The notes under the pieces were generated by a model, which did not search any database, had not been told where the DNA came from, and worked only from the letters and a program-made list of their open reading frames with translations. Positions 16,443-23,677 of a stretch of 64,000 bases of DNA are shown one piece after another (the stretch's first letter is position 1; each line of letters starts with the position of its first letter). The translations under genes and the position numbers were made by a program. The DNA lies in NCBI RefSeq assembly GCF_015351395.1, contig NZ_JADKPV010000001.1:558001-622000 (forward strand). Reading direction: 5' to 3'. The stretch comes from Savagea serpentis (GTDB lineage: Bacteria > Bacillota > Bacilli > Bacillales_A > Planococcaceae).

Positions 16443-17603
16443 TTGAAAATTCAACAAGCGAAACGAATGTCTATTTTTGAACCATCCATTTTTTCGCGTT
16501 TAAGTGAAGTGACAGAAAAGAGAAAAAAGGATGGAGGTTCTGTCATTGATTTAAGTTTAGGAAGCCCCGATTTACCACCTGCCTCATTCGTGCGTGAACG
16601 TCTTTCGAAGACGAGTGCAGATTCGAGTCGCTACGGCTATACGATGTCAGGAACAGCGCGTTTTTATGAAGCGGTCGCGCGTTATTATAAAAGACGGGAC
16701 GGCGTCGAATTAGATCCTGAGACGGAAATTTTGCAGACGATGGGTTCTCAAGAAGGACTCGTCCATTTACCGCTCGCTTTTTGTGATGAGGGAGATATTG
16801 TCTTGACGACGAATCCTGCCTATGTCGCATACGATGTGGGCATTCGTTTAGCAGGAGCGGAACCGTATGACATGCCATTATTGAAGGAACATCAATTTTT
16901 ACCGCAGTTTGAGGCGATACCAGAAGAGATCGCGAAACGTGCGAAGTTGATGATTTTAAATTTGCCGGGAAATCCTGTCCCAGCAACTCCTACGAAGGAA
17001 TTTTTTGAAGCGGCCGTCGCTTTTGCGAAAAAGTATCATATTTTAATTTTGCATGATGCGGCGTATTCGGAATTTTATTATACGGATGAACCATTCCCGA
17101 GCTTTTTAGCGACAGAAGGAGCGAAAGAAGTCGGATTGGAGACGAATTCATTATCGAAAAGCTTTAGCTTAGCTGGAGCACGGATCGCTTACTTCGTCGG
17201 AAACCGAGAAGCGATCCGCATTTTAAAAGAATTGAAATCGAATTTAGACTACGGGGTATTCGAACCGATTCAAGAAGCGGCCGTTTCTGCATTGGACCGA
17301 GCGGAAGAAATTACTGTGCCGCTCCGTGAAGTATTTAAAGAACGTCACCATGTTTTAAAAGAAGGGCTCGAACAATTAGGCTGGGACGTCGCGGATTCAG
17401 AAGGGGGCATGTTCGTTTGGGCGAAGTATCCGTTTGAACTCGATGATGAAATATTTGCGATTCAAGCAATCGAAAAAGTCGGTGTCGTCATGGTACCTGG
17501 AAGTTCATTCGGTGCGGAAGGCGAAGGGTACGTCCGCATTGCACTCGTCCAACCTGTAGAGAAATTACGAGAAGCGGTTCAACGTTTGACGAAATTAAAA
17601 TAA
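16443..17603 (+). CDS. class I/II PLP-dependent aminotransferase
   Basis: The 386-residue fold-type I aminotransferase has the usual series of motifs: LSLGSPDLPP (near 35), the substrate/PLP loop MGSQEGL (near 100), NLPGNP (near 177), the PLP aspartate in HDAAYSEF (near 203) and the Schiff-base lysine in NSLSKSFSLAGARI (near 235). The C-terminal arginine for the substrate carboxylate is in YVRIALVQP. It resembles the LL-diaminopimelate/alanine-type Bacillales aminotransferases, but the amino donor cannot be told. The start is TTG 16443, set by AAGGAGG at 16428-16434. It is followed 13 bp later by a LysE-type exporter, suggesting a shared amino-acid substrate. Confidence 0.85.
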   Translation: MKIQQAKRMSIFEPSIFSRLSEVTEKRKKDGGSVIDLSLGSPDLPPASFVRERLSKTSADSSRYGYTMSGTARFYEAVARYYKRRDGVELDPETEILQTMGSQEGLVHLPLAFCDEGDIVLTTNPAYVAYDVGIRLAGAEPYDMPLLKEHQFLPQFEAIPEEIAKRAKLMILNLPGNPVPATPTKEFFEAAVAFAKKYHILILHDAAYSEFYYTDEPFPSFLATEGAKEVGLETNSLSKSFSLAGARIAYFVGNREAIRILKELKSNLDYGVFEPIQEAAVSALDRAEEITVPLREVFKERHHVLKEGLEQLGWDVADSEGGMFVWAKYPFELDDEIFAIQAIEKVGVVMVPGSSFGAEGEGYVRIALVQPVEKLREAVQRLTKLK

Positions 17604-17616
17604 AGGGGAGAGCATC

Positions 17617-18201
17617 ATGCCGTGGATGCCATTTTTCATTTACGCGGTCGTGTCGAGTTTCACACCAGGACCGAACAATATTATGGCGATGACGTTTGCG
17701 AGTCAAACGTCCGTCCGCCGCACATTGCGCTTTTGCGTCGGTGTGTCGGTCGGATTTTTTAGTTTAATCGTCGCAAGTAGTGTATTTGGGGTATTGCTTG
17801 CGACATGGGTTCCGAAAATGGAATGGGGAATGAAAATTGTCGGAGCAATCTATTTAATCTATTTAGCGTATCAAGTGTGGAAAAGTACAGGAAGCGAACA
17901 AAATACCGAACAAATCGAAGCGAACAATCGCTTTTTCACCGGAGTCGTCATGCAGTTTGTGAACCCGAAAGCAATCTTTTATGCAATTACCGTCATGTCT
18001 TCGTTCGTCATCCCGTATTACACCTCACCACTTTCTTTATTGTTATTCGCTTGTTTACTCGGTGGAATCGGATTTTTAAGTTCGTTTAGCTGGAGTATGC
18101 TCGGTGGGCTATTCCAAACGTGGATTGAGCGAGAAGAGCGACTTTTCAACAATGTTATGGCGCTTTTACTCATATACTGTGCCATTGCCTTATTTTTATA
18201 A
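17617..18201 (+). CDS. LysE/RhtB-family amino-acid exporter
   Basis: The 194-residue protein has six predicted membrane segments and the family signature near its start (FTPGPNNIMAMTFASQ at 16-31), then a GxxxGF glycine helix (near 45-50), a YLAYQVWK loop (near 82-90) and a FVNPKAIFYAI helix (near 118). LysE/RhtB carriers export amino acids and analogues by proton exchange. It lies 13 bp after the aminotransferase gene, with AAGGGGAGA as ribosome site, so the two form an operon. The substrate is not determined by sequence. Confidence 0.88.
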   Translation: MPWMPFFIYAVVSSFTPGPNNIMAMTFASQTSVRRTLRFCVGVSVGFFSLIVASSVFGVLLATWVPKMEWGMKIVGAIYLIYLAYQVWKSTGSEQNTEQIEANNRFFTGVVMQFVNPKAIFYAITVMSSFVIPYYTSPLSLLLFACLLGGIGFLSSFSWSMLGGLFQTWIEREERLFNNVMALLLIYCAIALFL

Positions 18202-18437
18202 ATCGTGACTATCCTCACGTTAAATGATAAAAAGAGGAAAAGTCTCAAGGGGGAACGCAATGGAACAACAATTGTATAAATTGTTGCGAGAATTGAAGAC
18301 AGTGACGACGAGGCGAAAACATTCGTATCGGGAGATTCGAAAAGAATAGCGAAGGGCTTGACGAATCAACAGACGTATAAGCTTCTCACCGAGGGGTGAA
18401 CCCATTCGTCTGAATGATGATGAAAAAATTGTGGAAA
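18202..18437. other. intergenic stretch with a doubtful 29-codon ORF
   Basis: A short ORF (18260-18349, plus strand) begins with ATG behind AAGGGGG and reads MEQQLYKLLRELKTV before ending after 29 codons. It is lysine/arginine rich and resembles nothing I know; it could be a gene relic or a real micropeptide. The rest (18350-18437) shows no coding signal. Confidence 0.25.
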
Positions 18438-18473
18438 TAAAAAACGAGAAGACGTGATGTCTCTCGTTTTTTT
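18438..18473. terminator. bidirectional terminator between the LysE unit and queE
   Basis: AAAACGAGA pairs with TCTCGTTTT around GAC/GTC, with A and T tracts on opposite sides. Confidence 0.8.
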
Positions 18474-18477
18474 GCAT

Positions 18478-19188
18478 TTACACCCCTTGGCGATTTCCCC
18501 AGACGAGGGTGTGAAGTTGAGGGAGGACGCGCGCATGAATCATCGTGTCACAATTCGTCGCGCGTTCGATGAGCCATTCGTAGCGCTCGAGTAAGTAAGC
18601 AGAAGCTGCTCGCTCATCGGATTGTTCCGTCTCGGCATTGCCAGGTTGAATATAGAAAGGGACGTTCGGATAGCGCACGTACAATTGTTTCGCAAACGCA
18701 TAGTCCGCTTCATCAAAAATGACGATTTTCAAGCTGTAATTCGCAGAGCCAAGCTTGTCGATGAAGCTATCCAGTTTGTCGAAGTCTGTCGTCATCCCGG
18801 AACTCGGTGGCTTCGGTGACAATGTAATGTCGTCAATTTCAAGGAGCCAATCTTGCCAAAACGTCGCTTGTGTTTCCACTGCGAGTGAAATGTCGCGTTT
18901 TTTCAATAAGGTGACGAGTTCGCCGAGCGCTTTATGAAGCAATGGATTCCCGCCTGATAACGTGACATGTCCTGTGCGGGAGAGTCCGAGACGATCGAGC
19001 TCTTCAATGATCGCTTTTGGCGTAAGAAGTGTTGGCTTTTGAGAGCCGTCCCAAGTGAAGGCAGAATCGCACCAAGCGCATGAGTAATCGCAACCGGACG
19101 TGCGGACGAACATCGTCTTTTGACCGATGACCATCCCTTCCCCTTGAATCGTCGGTCCGAATATTTCGAGTACGGGAATTTTAGCCAC
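18478..19188 (-). CDS. queE: 7-carboxy-7-deazaguanine synthase QueE
   Basis: QueE is a radical-SAM enzyme that contracts 6-carboxytetrahydropterin to 7-carboxy-7-deazaguanine on the way to preQ0 and queuosine. The 236-residue product begins [17 protein letters not shown]. Its [4Fe-4S] cysteines are in CDYSCAWCD (near residue 30), with the GGNPLLH glycine loop near 80. The GTG at 19188 is chosen because the protein then starts as in characterised Bacillus QueE; it overlaps queD by 8 bases. It is the last gene of queCDE. Confidence 0.95.
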   Translation of the reverse strand: MAKIPVLEIFGPTIQGEGMVIGQKTMFVRTSGCDYSCAWCDSAFTWDGSQKPTLLTPKAIIEELDRLGLSRTGHVTLSGGNPLLHKALGELVTLLKKRDISLAVETQATFWQDWLLEIDDITLSPKPPSSGMTTDFDKLDSFIDKLGSANYSLKIVIFDEADYAFAKQLYVRYPNVPFYIQPGNAETEQSDERAASAYLLERYEWLIERATNCDTMIHARVLPQLHTLVWGNRQGV

Positions 19189-19609
19189 GGAAATCACTCG
19201 CTTTCGGACGATAACAAATGTAACTCGTCGGTGTTTCACGCACGAATACTTGGAGGCAACGCGCGCCGTTCGGTTTATCATCTAATTTTTGCTGCACCGC
19301 TTGCCAAATGTATGCTGCGACACGTTCTGTCGTCGGATACATGTTTGTAAAGGCAGGGTGATCGTTCATTACCGTATGATCGAATGCGCCATGAATCGCT
19401 CGTTTTAATTCCTTAAAGTCGATTAAAAAGCCGACTTCATCCAGTTCATCACCTGCGATTGTCACATTGACGAAATACGTATGCCCGTGCATATTCGCAC
19501 AAACTCCCGCCGCTTCATGTGGAATGAAATGCGCTGCAGCAAAATGCATATCTTTATTTAATTCATAGCGAAAGTCGTGAGCGACAGAAGGGTAAATTTG
19601 TTGAATCAT
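19181..19609 (-). CDS. queD: 6-carboxy-5,6,7,8-tetrahydropterin synthase QueD
   Basis: QueD converts dihydroneopterin triphosphate to 6-carboxytetrahydropterin for queuosine. The 142-residue product has the zinc-binding histidines of the PTPS fold (AAAHFIP near 25, then MHGHTYFV near 45), the conserved cysteine just before them (GVCANMHGH), and DHTVMND near 80. The C-terminus has a RETPTS segment with the pterin-anchoring Glu. Its start overlaps the queC stop (ATGA). Confidence 0.95.
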   Translation of the reverse strand: MIQQIYPSVAHDFRYELNKDMHFAAAHFIPHEAAGVCANMHGHTYFVNVTIAGDELDEVGFLIDFKELKRAIHGAFDHTVMNDHPAFTNMYPTTERVAAYIWQAVQQKLDDKPNGARCLQVFVRETPTSYICYRPKASDFRG

Positions 19610-20271
19610 GCTTCTGCCTCCTTTTCGCGTAAATATTGTTCCAATCCTTCTTGACGCAATACACAAGAAGGGCATGTGCCACATCCGTCTGCGGGAATAC
19701 CTTCATAACAAGTGAGCGTGTGTTCTCGGACGTAATCGAGTGCGCCGAGTTCATCGCTTAAGCGCCAAACACCCGCTTTGTCTAGCCACATTAACGGCGT
19801 ATGGAAAACAAAATTCGCATCCATCGCTAAATTGACGGTGACATTTAACGCTTTCATAAAATCGTCACGACAATCGGGATATCCGCTAAAGTCCGTTTCG
19901 CTCACACCTGTAATGATGTGGCGTGCTCCAACAGAGTACGCATAAACGGCAGCGAATGAGAAAAATAAATGGTTGCGGCCTGGAACGAAGGTGTTCGGCA
20001 ATCCGTCCTCTCGTTTTGCAATCGGAATGTTCGCTTTCGTTAAAGCATTCGGGGACAACTCGTTCATGACGTGCATCGGCATGACGTAAAAAGGAACACC
20101 TCTGTCTTTTGCGATCGCTTCGGCATGTTGTAATTCGGCTTTGTGACGTTGCCCGTAGTCGAAGCTAATCGTATACACTTCTTGAAAGTGTTCCAATGCC
20201 CAAAAGAGGCATGTCGTACTGTCTTGACCGCCGCTAAATACGACGACCGCTTTTTCTTCATGTAATTTCAT
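19606..20271 (-). CDS. queC: 7-cyano-7-deazaguanine synthase QueC
   Basis: QueC uses ATP and ammonia to turn 7-carboxy-7-deazaguanine into preQ0. The 221-residue product has the PP-loop FSGGQDSTT near residue 13, [10 protein letters not shown] near 39 and the C-terminal four-cysteine zinc site ([17 protein letters not shown]) near 190-205. It is the first gene of queC-queD-queE and sits directly behind a preQ1-I riboswitch. queF is not in this window. Confidence 0.96.
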   Translation of the reverse strand: MKLHEEKAVVVFSGGQDSTTCLFWALEHFQEVYTISFDYGQRHKAELQHAEAIAKDRGVPFYVMPMHVMNELSPNALTKANIPIAKREDGLPNTFVPGRNHLFFSFAAVYAYSVGARHIITGVSETDFSGYPDCRDDFMKALNVTVNLAMDANFVFHTPLMWLDKAGVWRLSDELGALDYVREHTLTCYEGIPADGCGTCPSCVLRQEGLEQYLREKEAEA

Positions 20272-20283
20272 AATCGTTCATCT

Positions 20284-20318
20284 CCTTAGTTTTTTATAGA
20301 GGGATTTCGCGAACCTCT
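20284..20318 (-). ncRNA. preQ1-I riboswitch
   Basis: On the minus strand the motif AGAGGTTC (20318-20311), a short loop, CCCTCTAT and the A-rich tail AAAAAACTAAGG match the class I preQ1 aptamer, with the AGAGG/CCTCT P1 stem and the ACTAA tail that docks as a pseudoknot. The final AAGGAG is the queC Shine-Dalgarno, so preQ1 binding should hide the ribosome site and lower translation. Confidence 0.92.
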
Positions 20319-20543
20319 AATGTTTCTGTATGCGAAACATTATGAAGTATAGCATACATGGGAATGAGAAAAAAGAGCGCACATTCCCGACTTTGTCATG
20401 AGGGGTGAATTGTGAAATGAATATTTTTATGTCACGGAAGAAATGTTGACTCCATCACTCGAATAAAAATAATATTTGCATGAAGTTTTCATGAAAAGCA
20501 AGTACACTAGAACGAGACATGAAAAGAAAGTGTGGTGGCAAAT

Positions 20544-20900
20544 GTGAAGAAATGGATGATAGCGCTCGGAGCGGTTCTTTTTTTAGTTGTTTTAACGGCT
20601 TGTCAGTCCGATCCACTTGCGGAAATCGAGGACGGACGTTCGAAAGCACCTGAAGGGTTCATTTACGGGGAAGTGTTAGAAATCAATGACCGTGACTTGC
20701 AAGTAGAAGTCGAAGAAGCGGTGACGGGATACGAATTTGAACCGGGTGACGTTATTAAAGTACAGACACATAATATCGATTTAAGTGTGTATGAAAGCAT
20801 CCGCCCAGAAGATTACATCGAAATTCACTACAATGGTGAAGCAAAAGGCGAGTCACAAAAACAAGTGAGCGCTGACACGATTATCATTTGGGAAAAATAA
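20544..20900 (+). CDS. small secreted lipoprotein, OB-fold-like, unknown function
   Basis: The 118-residue precursor has a lysine start, a hydrophobic segment and a lipobox VLTAC, so it should be diacylated at Cys and held on the outer face of the membrane. The mature part is acidic with alternating short strands (IYGEVLEI, LQVEVEEA, GDVIKVQT, YIEIHYNG), suggesting a small beta-barrel such as the DUF3221-type proteins; that assignment is only a resemblance. The start is taken as GTG 20544 behind GGTGG, giving a normal MKKW signal peptide. The frame remains open to GTG 20532. Confidence 0.75.
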   Translation: MKKWMIALGAVLFLVVLTACQSDPLAEIEDGRSKAPEGFIYGEVLEINDRDLQVEVEEAVTGYEFEPGDVIKVQTHNIDLSVYESIRPEDYIEIHYNGEAKGESQKQVSADTIIIWEK

Positions 20901-20909
20901 TATAAAGAG

Positions 20910-20976
20910 TAGCCGATATCGTAGAGAGGAGGAGTTTCTAAAATTCCTACTTCACAATGATATCGGCTATTTTTTA
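20910..20976 (+). terminator. terminator of the lipoprotein gene
   Basis: TAGCCGATATC (20910-20920) pairs with GATATCGGCTA (20959-20969), then T6. The long 38-nt loop has a further weak stem. Confidence 0.75.
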
Positions 20977-21005
20977 TCGTGAAAATAATAACGGAAGCAA
21001 AACGG

Positions 21006-21034
21006 TAGACAAAATATACCCCCTCTAGTATATT
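21006..21034 (+). promoter_or_regulatory. CMD-gene promoter with an embedded palindrome (CsoR-family-like operator)
   Basis: TAGACA (-35, 21006-21011) and TATATT (-10, 21029-21034) are separated by exactly 17 bp. The spacer and -10 hold an 18-bp near-palindrome with TATAC and GTATA arms around a C-tract (21015-21032). It resembles the ATACCCC-type operators of CsoR/CstR/FrmR repressors. The regulator gene itself is not seen nearby. Confidence 0.5.
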
Positions 21035-21081
21035 TGTAAATGAAGTTACTTTGAAGTGACAATGTGAAGGAGGAATTATTT

Positions 21082-21711
21082 ATGGAAACGATGAAACAAT
21101 TAGGTAAATTCGGTAAATTAACGCCAGCGACAGCGGAAGCATTTCAAGGGTGGAACGCGGTTGCATTTAAAGACGGTGCACTCTCACAGAAAACGAAGGA
21201 ATTAATGGCGATCGCTTGTGCCGCAACGACAGGTTGTGACTACTGCTTAGACGTTCACGGTAAAAGCGCAAAACGAGCGGGAGCAACAGAAACAGAAGTA
21301 GCAGAAGCGCTCATGATCGCAACCGCAGGGAAAGCAGGCGCAGCATTTGCACATGCAGCGAACGCATTCCAAGCCTTTAATGACGCAGAAGACGATGAGT
21401 TATTCAAAAAATCGTACTTATCACACGTACCAGGCTTGAAAGAATTAGCGCCGGACGACTTCGGTGCATTTTTCAACTTCACGATGAAAGCGACAGCAAA
21501 AGGCGAACTTGACGTGAAAGAAAAAGAATTGATCTCAACAGCAGTCGCATTAATTACAGGATGCCCATACTGCATCGACTCACACGTGAAAAACGCGAAA
21601 AAAGCAGGCGCAACGAAAGAAGAATTAGCAGAAACAGTATTCATCGCAAGCGCATTAAATGCAGGTAGCGCATTCACAAAAAGCGTTACACCTTTAAAAA
21701 CATTCGATTAA
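21082..21711 (+). CDS. two-domain carboxymuconolactone decarboxylase (AhpD-like) protein
   Basis: The 209-residue product is a tandem duplication of the AhpD/CMD helical unit. Each copy has a redox CxxC motif followed by a histidine (GCDYCLDVH near residue 52; GCPYCIDSH near 158). AhpD-type proteins use such motifs as disulfide reductases or peroxidases, so a thiol-redox or peroxide/aldehyde stress role is likely; true gamma-carboxymuconolactone decarboxylation is not implied. ATG 21082 has AAGGAGG 8 nt upstream. It is monocistronic, with a promoter that carries a repressor-like palindrome. Confidence 0.85.
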   Translation: METMKQLGKFGKLTPATAEAFQGWNAVAFKDGALSQKTKELMAIACAATTGCDYCLDVHGKSAKRAGATETEVAEALMIATAGKAGAAFAHAANAFQAFNDAEDDELFKKSYLSHVPGLKELAPDDFGAFFNFTMKATAKGELDVKEKELISTAVALITGCPYCIDSHVKNAKKAGATKEELAETVFIASALNAGSAFTKSVTPLKTFD

Positions 21712-21721
21712 TTAAATATAT

Positions 21722-21754
21722 AACCATGTTCTCTAATAAGGGAGCATGGTTTTT
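21722..21754 (+). terminator. terminator of the CMD gene
   Basis: AACCATG pairs with CATGGTT, with an inner CTC/GAG pairing, and is followed by T5. Confidence 0.8.
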
Positions 21755-21819
21755 GTTGTTAGAGGACGAAATAATTAGTTAAATGAGCATAATTGATTGT
21801 TAAAAGAATAATATTATGT

Positions 21820-21848
21820 TTGACATAATAAAAAACGCCCCTTATATT
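21820..21848 (+). promoter_or_regulatory. sigma-A promoter of the AtzG-like/amidase operon
   Basis: A perfect TTGACA (21820-21825) and TATATT (21843-21848) are separated by 17 bp. Confidence 0.75.
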
Positions 21849-21853
21849 GAGTT

Positions 21854-21867
21854 AGAAAGCGTTTACA
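21854..21867 (+). promoter_or_regulatory. cre site (CcpA) downstream of the amidase promoter
   Basis: AGAAAGCGTTTACA matches TGWAARCGYTWNCW at 13 of 14 positions. It lies at about the predicted transcription start, where CcpA would block initiation or elongation. Confidence 0.65.
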
Positions 21868-21886
21868 AAAATAAGGGGGAAAACTA

Positions 21887-22063
21887 ATGAGAGAAATGTT
21901 AGAAACAAAAGGAGTGCGTGTCACAGACGCAGAATGGGAGCAATTGCATCGTCAGTGGGAAGTCATTGAAGCATTAAAAAACAATTTTCAACACGTTACA
22001 TTAAATGAAGCGGATATTGCGTTAACGTATGAGCCAGGAGGTGAGTGCGATGAGATTAAGTGA
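21887..22063 (+). CDS. AtzG/GatC-like (DUF4089-type) small amidase subunit
   Basis: The 58-residue product has GGGGGA as ribosome site and overlaps the amidase gene by 14 bases. It has an N-terminal helix, a second helix (WEQLHRQWEVIEALKNNF) and a C-terminal extended tail (ALTYEPGG). This layout fits the AtzG/DUF4089 family, GatC relatives that wrap around an AtzE-type amidase and stabilise it; typical members end in a similar proline-containing tail. The family call rests on size, layout and position next to an amidase, because identity to known members cannot be measured here. Confidence 0.6.
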   Translation: MREMLETKGVRVTDAEWEQLHRQWEVIEALKNNFQHVTLNEADIALTYEPGGECDEIK

Positions 22064-23426
22064 ACAATCTTTATACGTTCTCGCTGAACAAATTCGTACG
22101 CAAAAAATATCGCCGGTGGAATTAGTGGAAGATGTTTTTCAACAAATTGAAGAAAAAGAACAACAGCATAATGCCTACATCGATATTCAAAAAGATCGCG
22201 CGATTCATTTAGCAAAAGAAGCGGAGCGTGAAATTTCAGAAGGAAAGTATCGTGGTCCTTTACACGGTATTCCAATCGGGATTAAAGATAATATTTACTT
22301 CGCGAATGAAACGACGACGATGGGCTCGAAAATTCATCAACATTTCATTCCGACAGAAGATGCGACAGTCGTGAAAAAATTAAGAGAAGCAGGGGCTGTG
22401 TTTTTAGGCAAATTGAACATGCATGAATACGCATGGGGGGCGACGAATGATAATCCATTTTATGGCGCATGTCGCAATCCGCATGACACAACGAAAATAT
22501 CGGGGGGCTCCAGTGGCGGATCAGGTGTCGCGATTGCGACGAATATGGCGATCGGTGCGCTTGGAACAGACACTGGTGGGTCTATTCGTATACCTGCAGC
22601 CTTTTGTGGAATATTCGGTTTGAAGCCGACGCACGGTCTAGTCAGTAAAGCAAATTGTTTCCCGCTCGCTTGGTCATTAGATCATGTCGGGCCGATGACG
22701 AAAACGGCTATAGATAGCGCGCTCATGTTGGATGTGTTAGCAGGATACGATGCGAAAGATCCGACTTCTATTCAATGTGTACAGCCAGCATCTTATGCAG
22801 GAGAAGTGGATATTTCACTAGAAAACTTGGGGATTGGTGTCAATGAATCGTATTTTTTCAATCAAGTGGATGACGAAGTTGCAAAACGTGTACGAGAAGT
22901 GATTCAATTGTTTGAAGATTCAGGTGCAACCATTGTAGAAGTAGATGTACCTGCGTTAGCTCATGTCGAATATGCTGAAATGATTACGATTACGTCAGAA
23001 GCGAGCGCCATTCATCATGACGATTTAATTGAGCGAGAAGAAGATTTTGGGGAAGATGTTCGATTTTTATTGAAGCTCGGGGAATTGCCATCAGCGGTTG
23101 ATTATTTACGAGCACAACAAATTCGCCAGCAACTAGATATACAGTTTCAACATATGTTCCAACAAGTAGACGTATTATTCACACCGACAATTCCGTTTGT
23201 AGCACCATCTATCGGTTCACATACGGCAACGATTAATGGAGAAGAGGTCTCGTTATTAGATCATATCATTCGCTTTACAGGACCGTTTAATTTAACAGGT
23301 TTACCTGTTGCAAGTGTGCCAGTAGGTTTCGCACATGATTTACCAGTCGGAATGCAAATTATTGGCCCAGCATTCGAAGATAAACGTGTTTTAGATGTTG
23401 CGCGTTTATATGAATTGCTTGTATAG
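22050..23426 (+). CDS. amidase-signature family amidohydrolase (AtzE/GatA-like)
   Basis: The 458-residue enzyme has the Ser-cisSer-Lys triad region: lysine in GIPIGIKDN near 83, GGSSGGSG near 157-164, and nucleophile serine in GTDTGGSIRIPA near 180. The C-terminal part has the family's TGLPVASVPVG segment near 410. It is not part of a complete gatCAB set (no gatB), so a role as a stand-alone amide or carboxybiuret-like hydrolase is more likely than tRNA amidotransfer. AGGAGGTG at 22036-22043 places the start at 22050. It is coupled to the small upstream gene, and the operon is probably carbon-catabolite controlled through the cre site. Confidence 0.85.
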   Translation: MRLSEQSLYVLAEQIRTQKISPVELVEDVFQQIEEKEQQHNAYIDIQKDRAIHLAKEAEREISEGKYRGPLHGIPIGIKDNIYFANETTTMGSKIHQHFIPTEDATVVKKLREAGAVFLGKLNMHEYAWGATNDNPFYGACRNPHDTTKISGGSSGGSGVAIATNMAIGALGTDTGGSIRIPAAFCGIFGLKPTHGLVSKANCFPLAWSLDHVGPMTKTAIDSALMLDVLAGYDAKDPTSIQCVQPASYAGEVDISLENLGIGVNESYFFNQVDDEVAKRVREVIQLFEDSGATIVEVDVPALAHVEYAEMITITSEASAIHHDDLIEREEDFGEDVRFLLKLGELPSAVDYLRAQQIRQQLDIQFQHMFQQVDVLFTPTIPFVAPSIGSHTATINGEEVSLLDHIIRFTGPFNLTGLPVASVPVGFAHDLPVGMQIIGPAFEDKRVLDVARLYELLV

Positions 23427-23478
23427 TTTTTGTCTAAAAGTAGGGAATTAATTGTTAGATCATTTAGACGATTGGACA

Positions 23479-23507
23479 TTGACTTGTCGAATGCCATAGA
23501 CAGTCAA
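23479..23507 (+). promoter_or_regulatory. dyad upstream of the first sigma-54 promoter (possible activator site)
   Basis: TTGACTTGTC (23479-23488) and GACAGTCAA (23499-23507) are inverted, about 35-60 bp upstream of the -24 element. It could be an upstream activating sequence for the sigma-54 activator encoded nearby, but the arms do not match those at 29069-29102. Confidence 0.3.
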
Positions 23508-23519
23508 TATAAGAAACAT

Positions 23520-23533
23520 TGTAAGCGCTATCA
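23520..23533 (+). promoter_or_regulatory. perfect cre site upstream of the GntP permease promoter
   Basis: TGTAAGCGCTATCA fits TGWAARCGYTWNCW at all 14 positions. It ends 8 bp before the sigma-54 -24 element, between it and the proposed activator site, where CcpA could hinder activation. Confidence 0.75.
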
Positions 23534-23541
23534 ATAAAGAT

Positions 23542-23557
23542 TGGCACAGTCCTTGCA
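23542..23557 (+). promoter_or_regulatory. sigma-54 (SigL) promoter of the GntP-type permease gene
   Basis: TGGCAC-N5-TTGCA is an exact -24/-12 consensus. The start codon is about 120 bp downstream. Confidence 0.85.
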
Positions 23558-23677
23558 TATCTTATATCGGCATATGAAAGGGCATGAGCTTTCATACGAA
23601 GATTCAAGCGCATGAAGACTTGGGGGAGTCGATTGCTCTTGAATCTTTACTTTTTTATAAAACGAGGGGGATACTGT

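Noticed and set aside
18260-18349. 29-codon ORF after the LysE exporter gene
   Set aside because: It has a ribosome site but is very short, unconserved in my knowledge and has no domain; recorded only as a low-confidence note.
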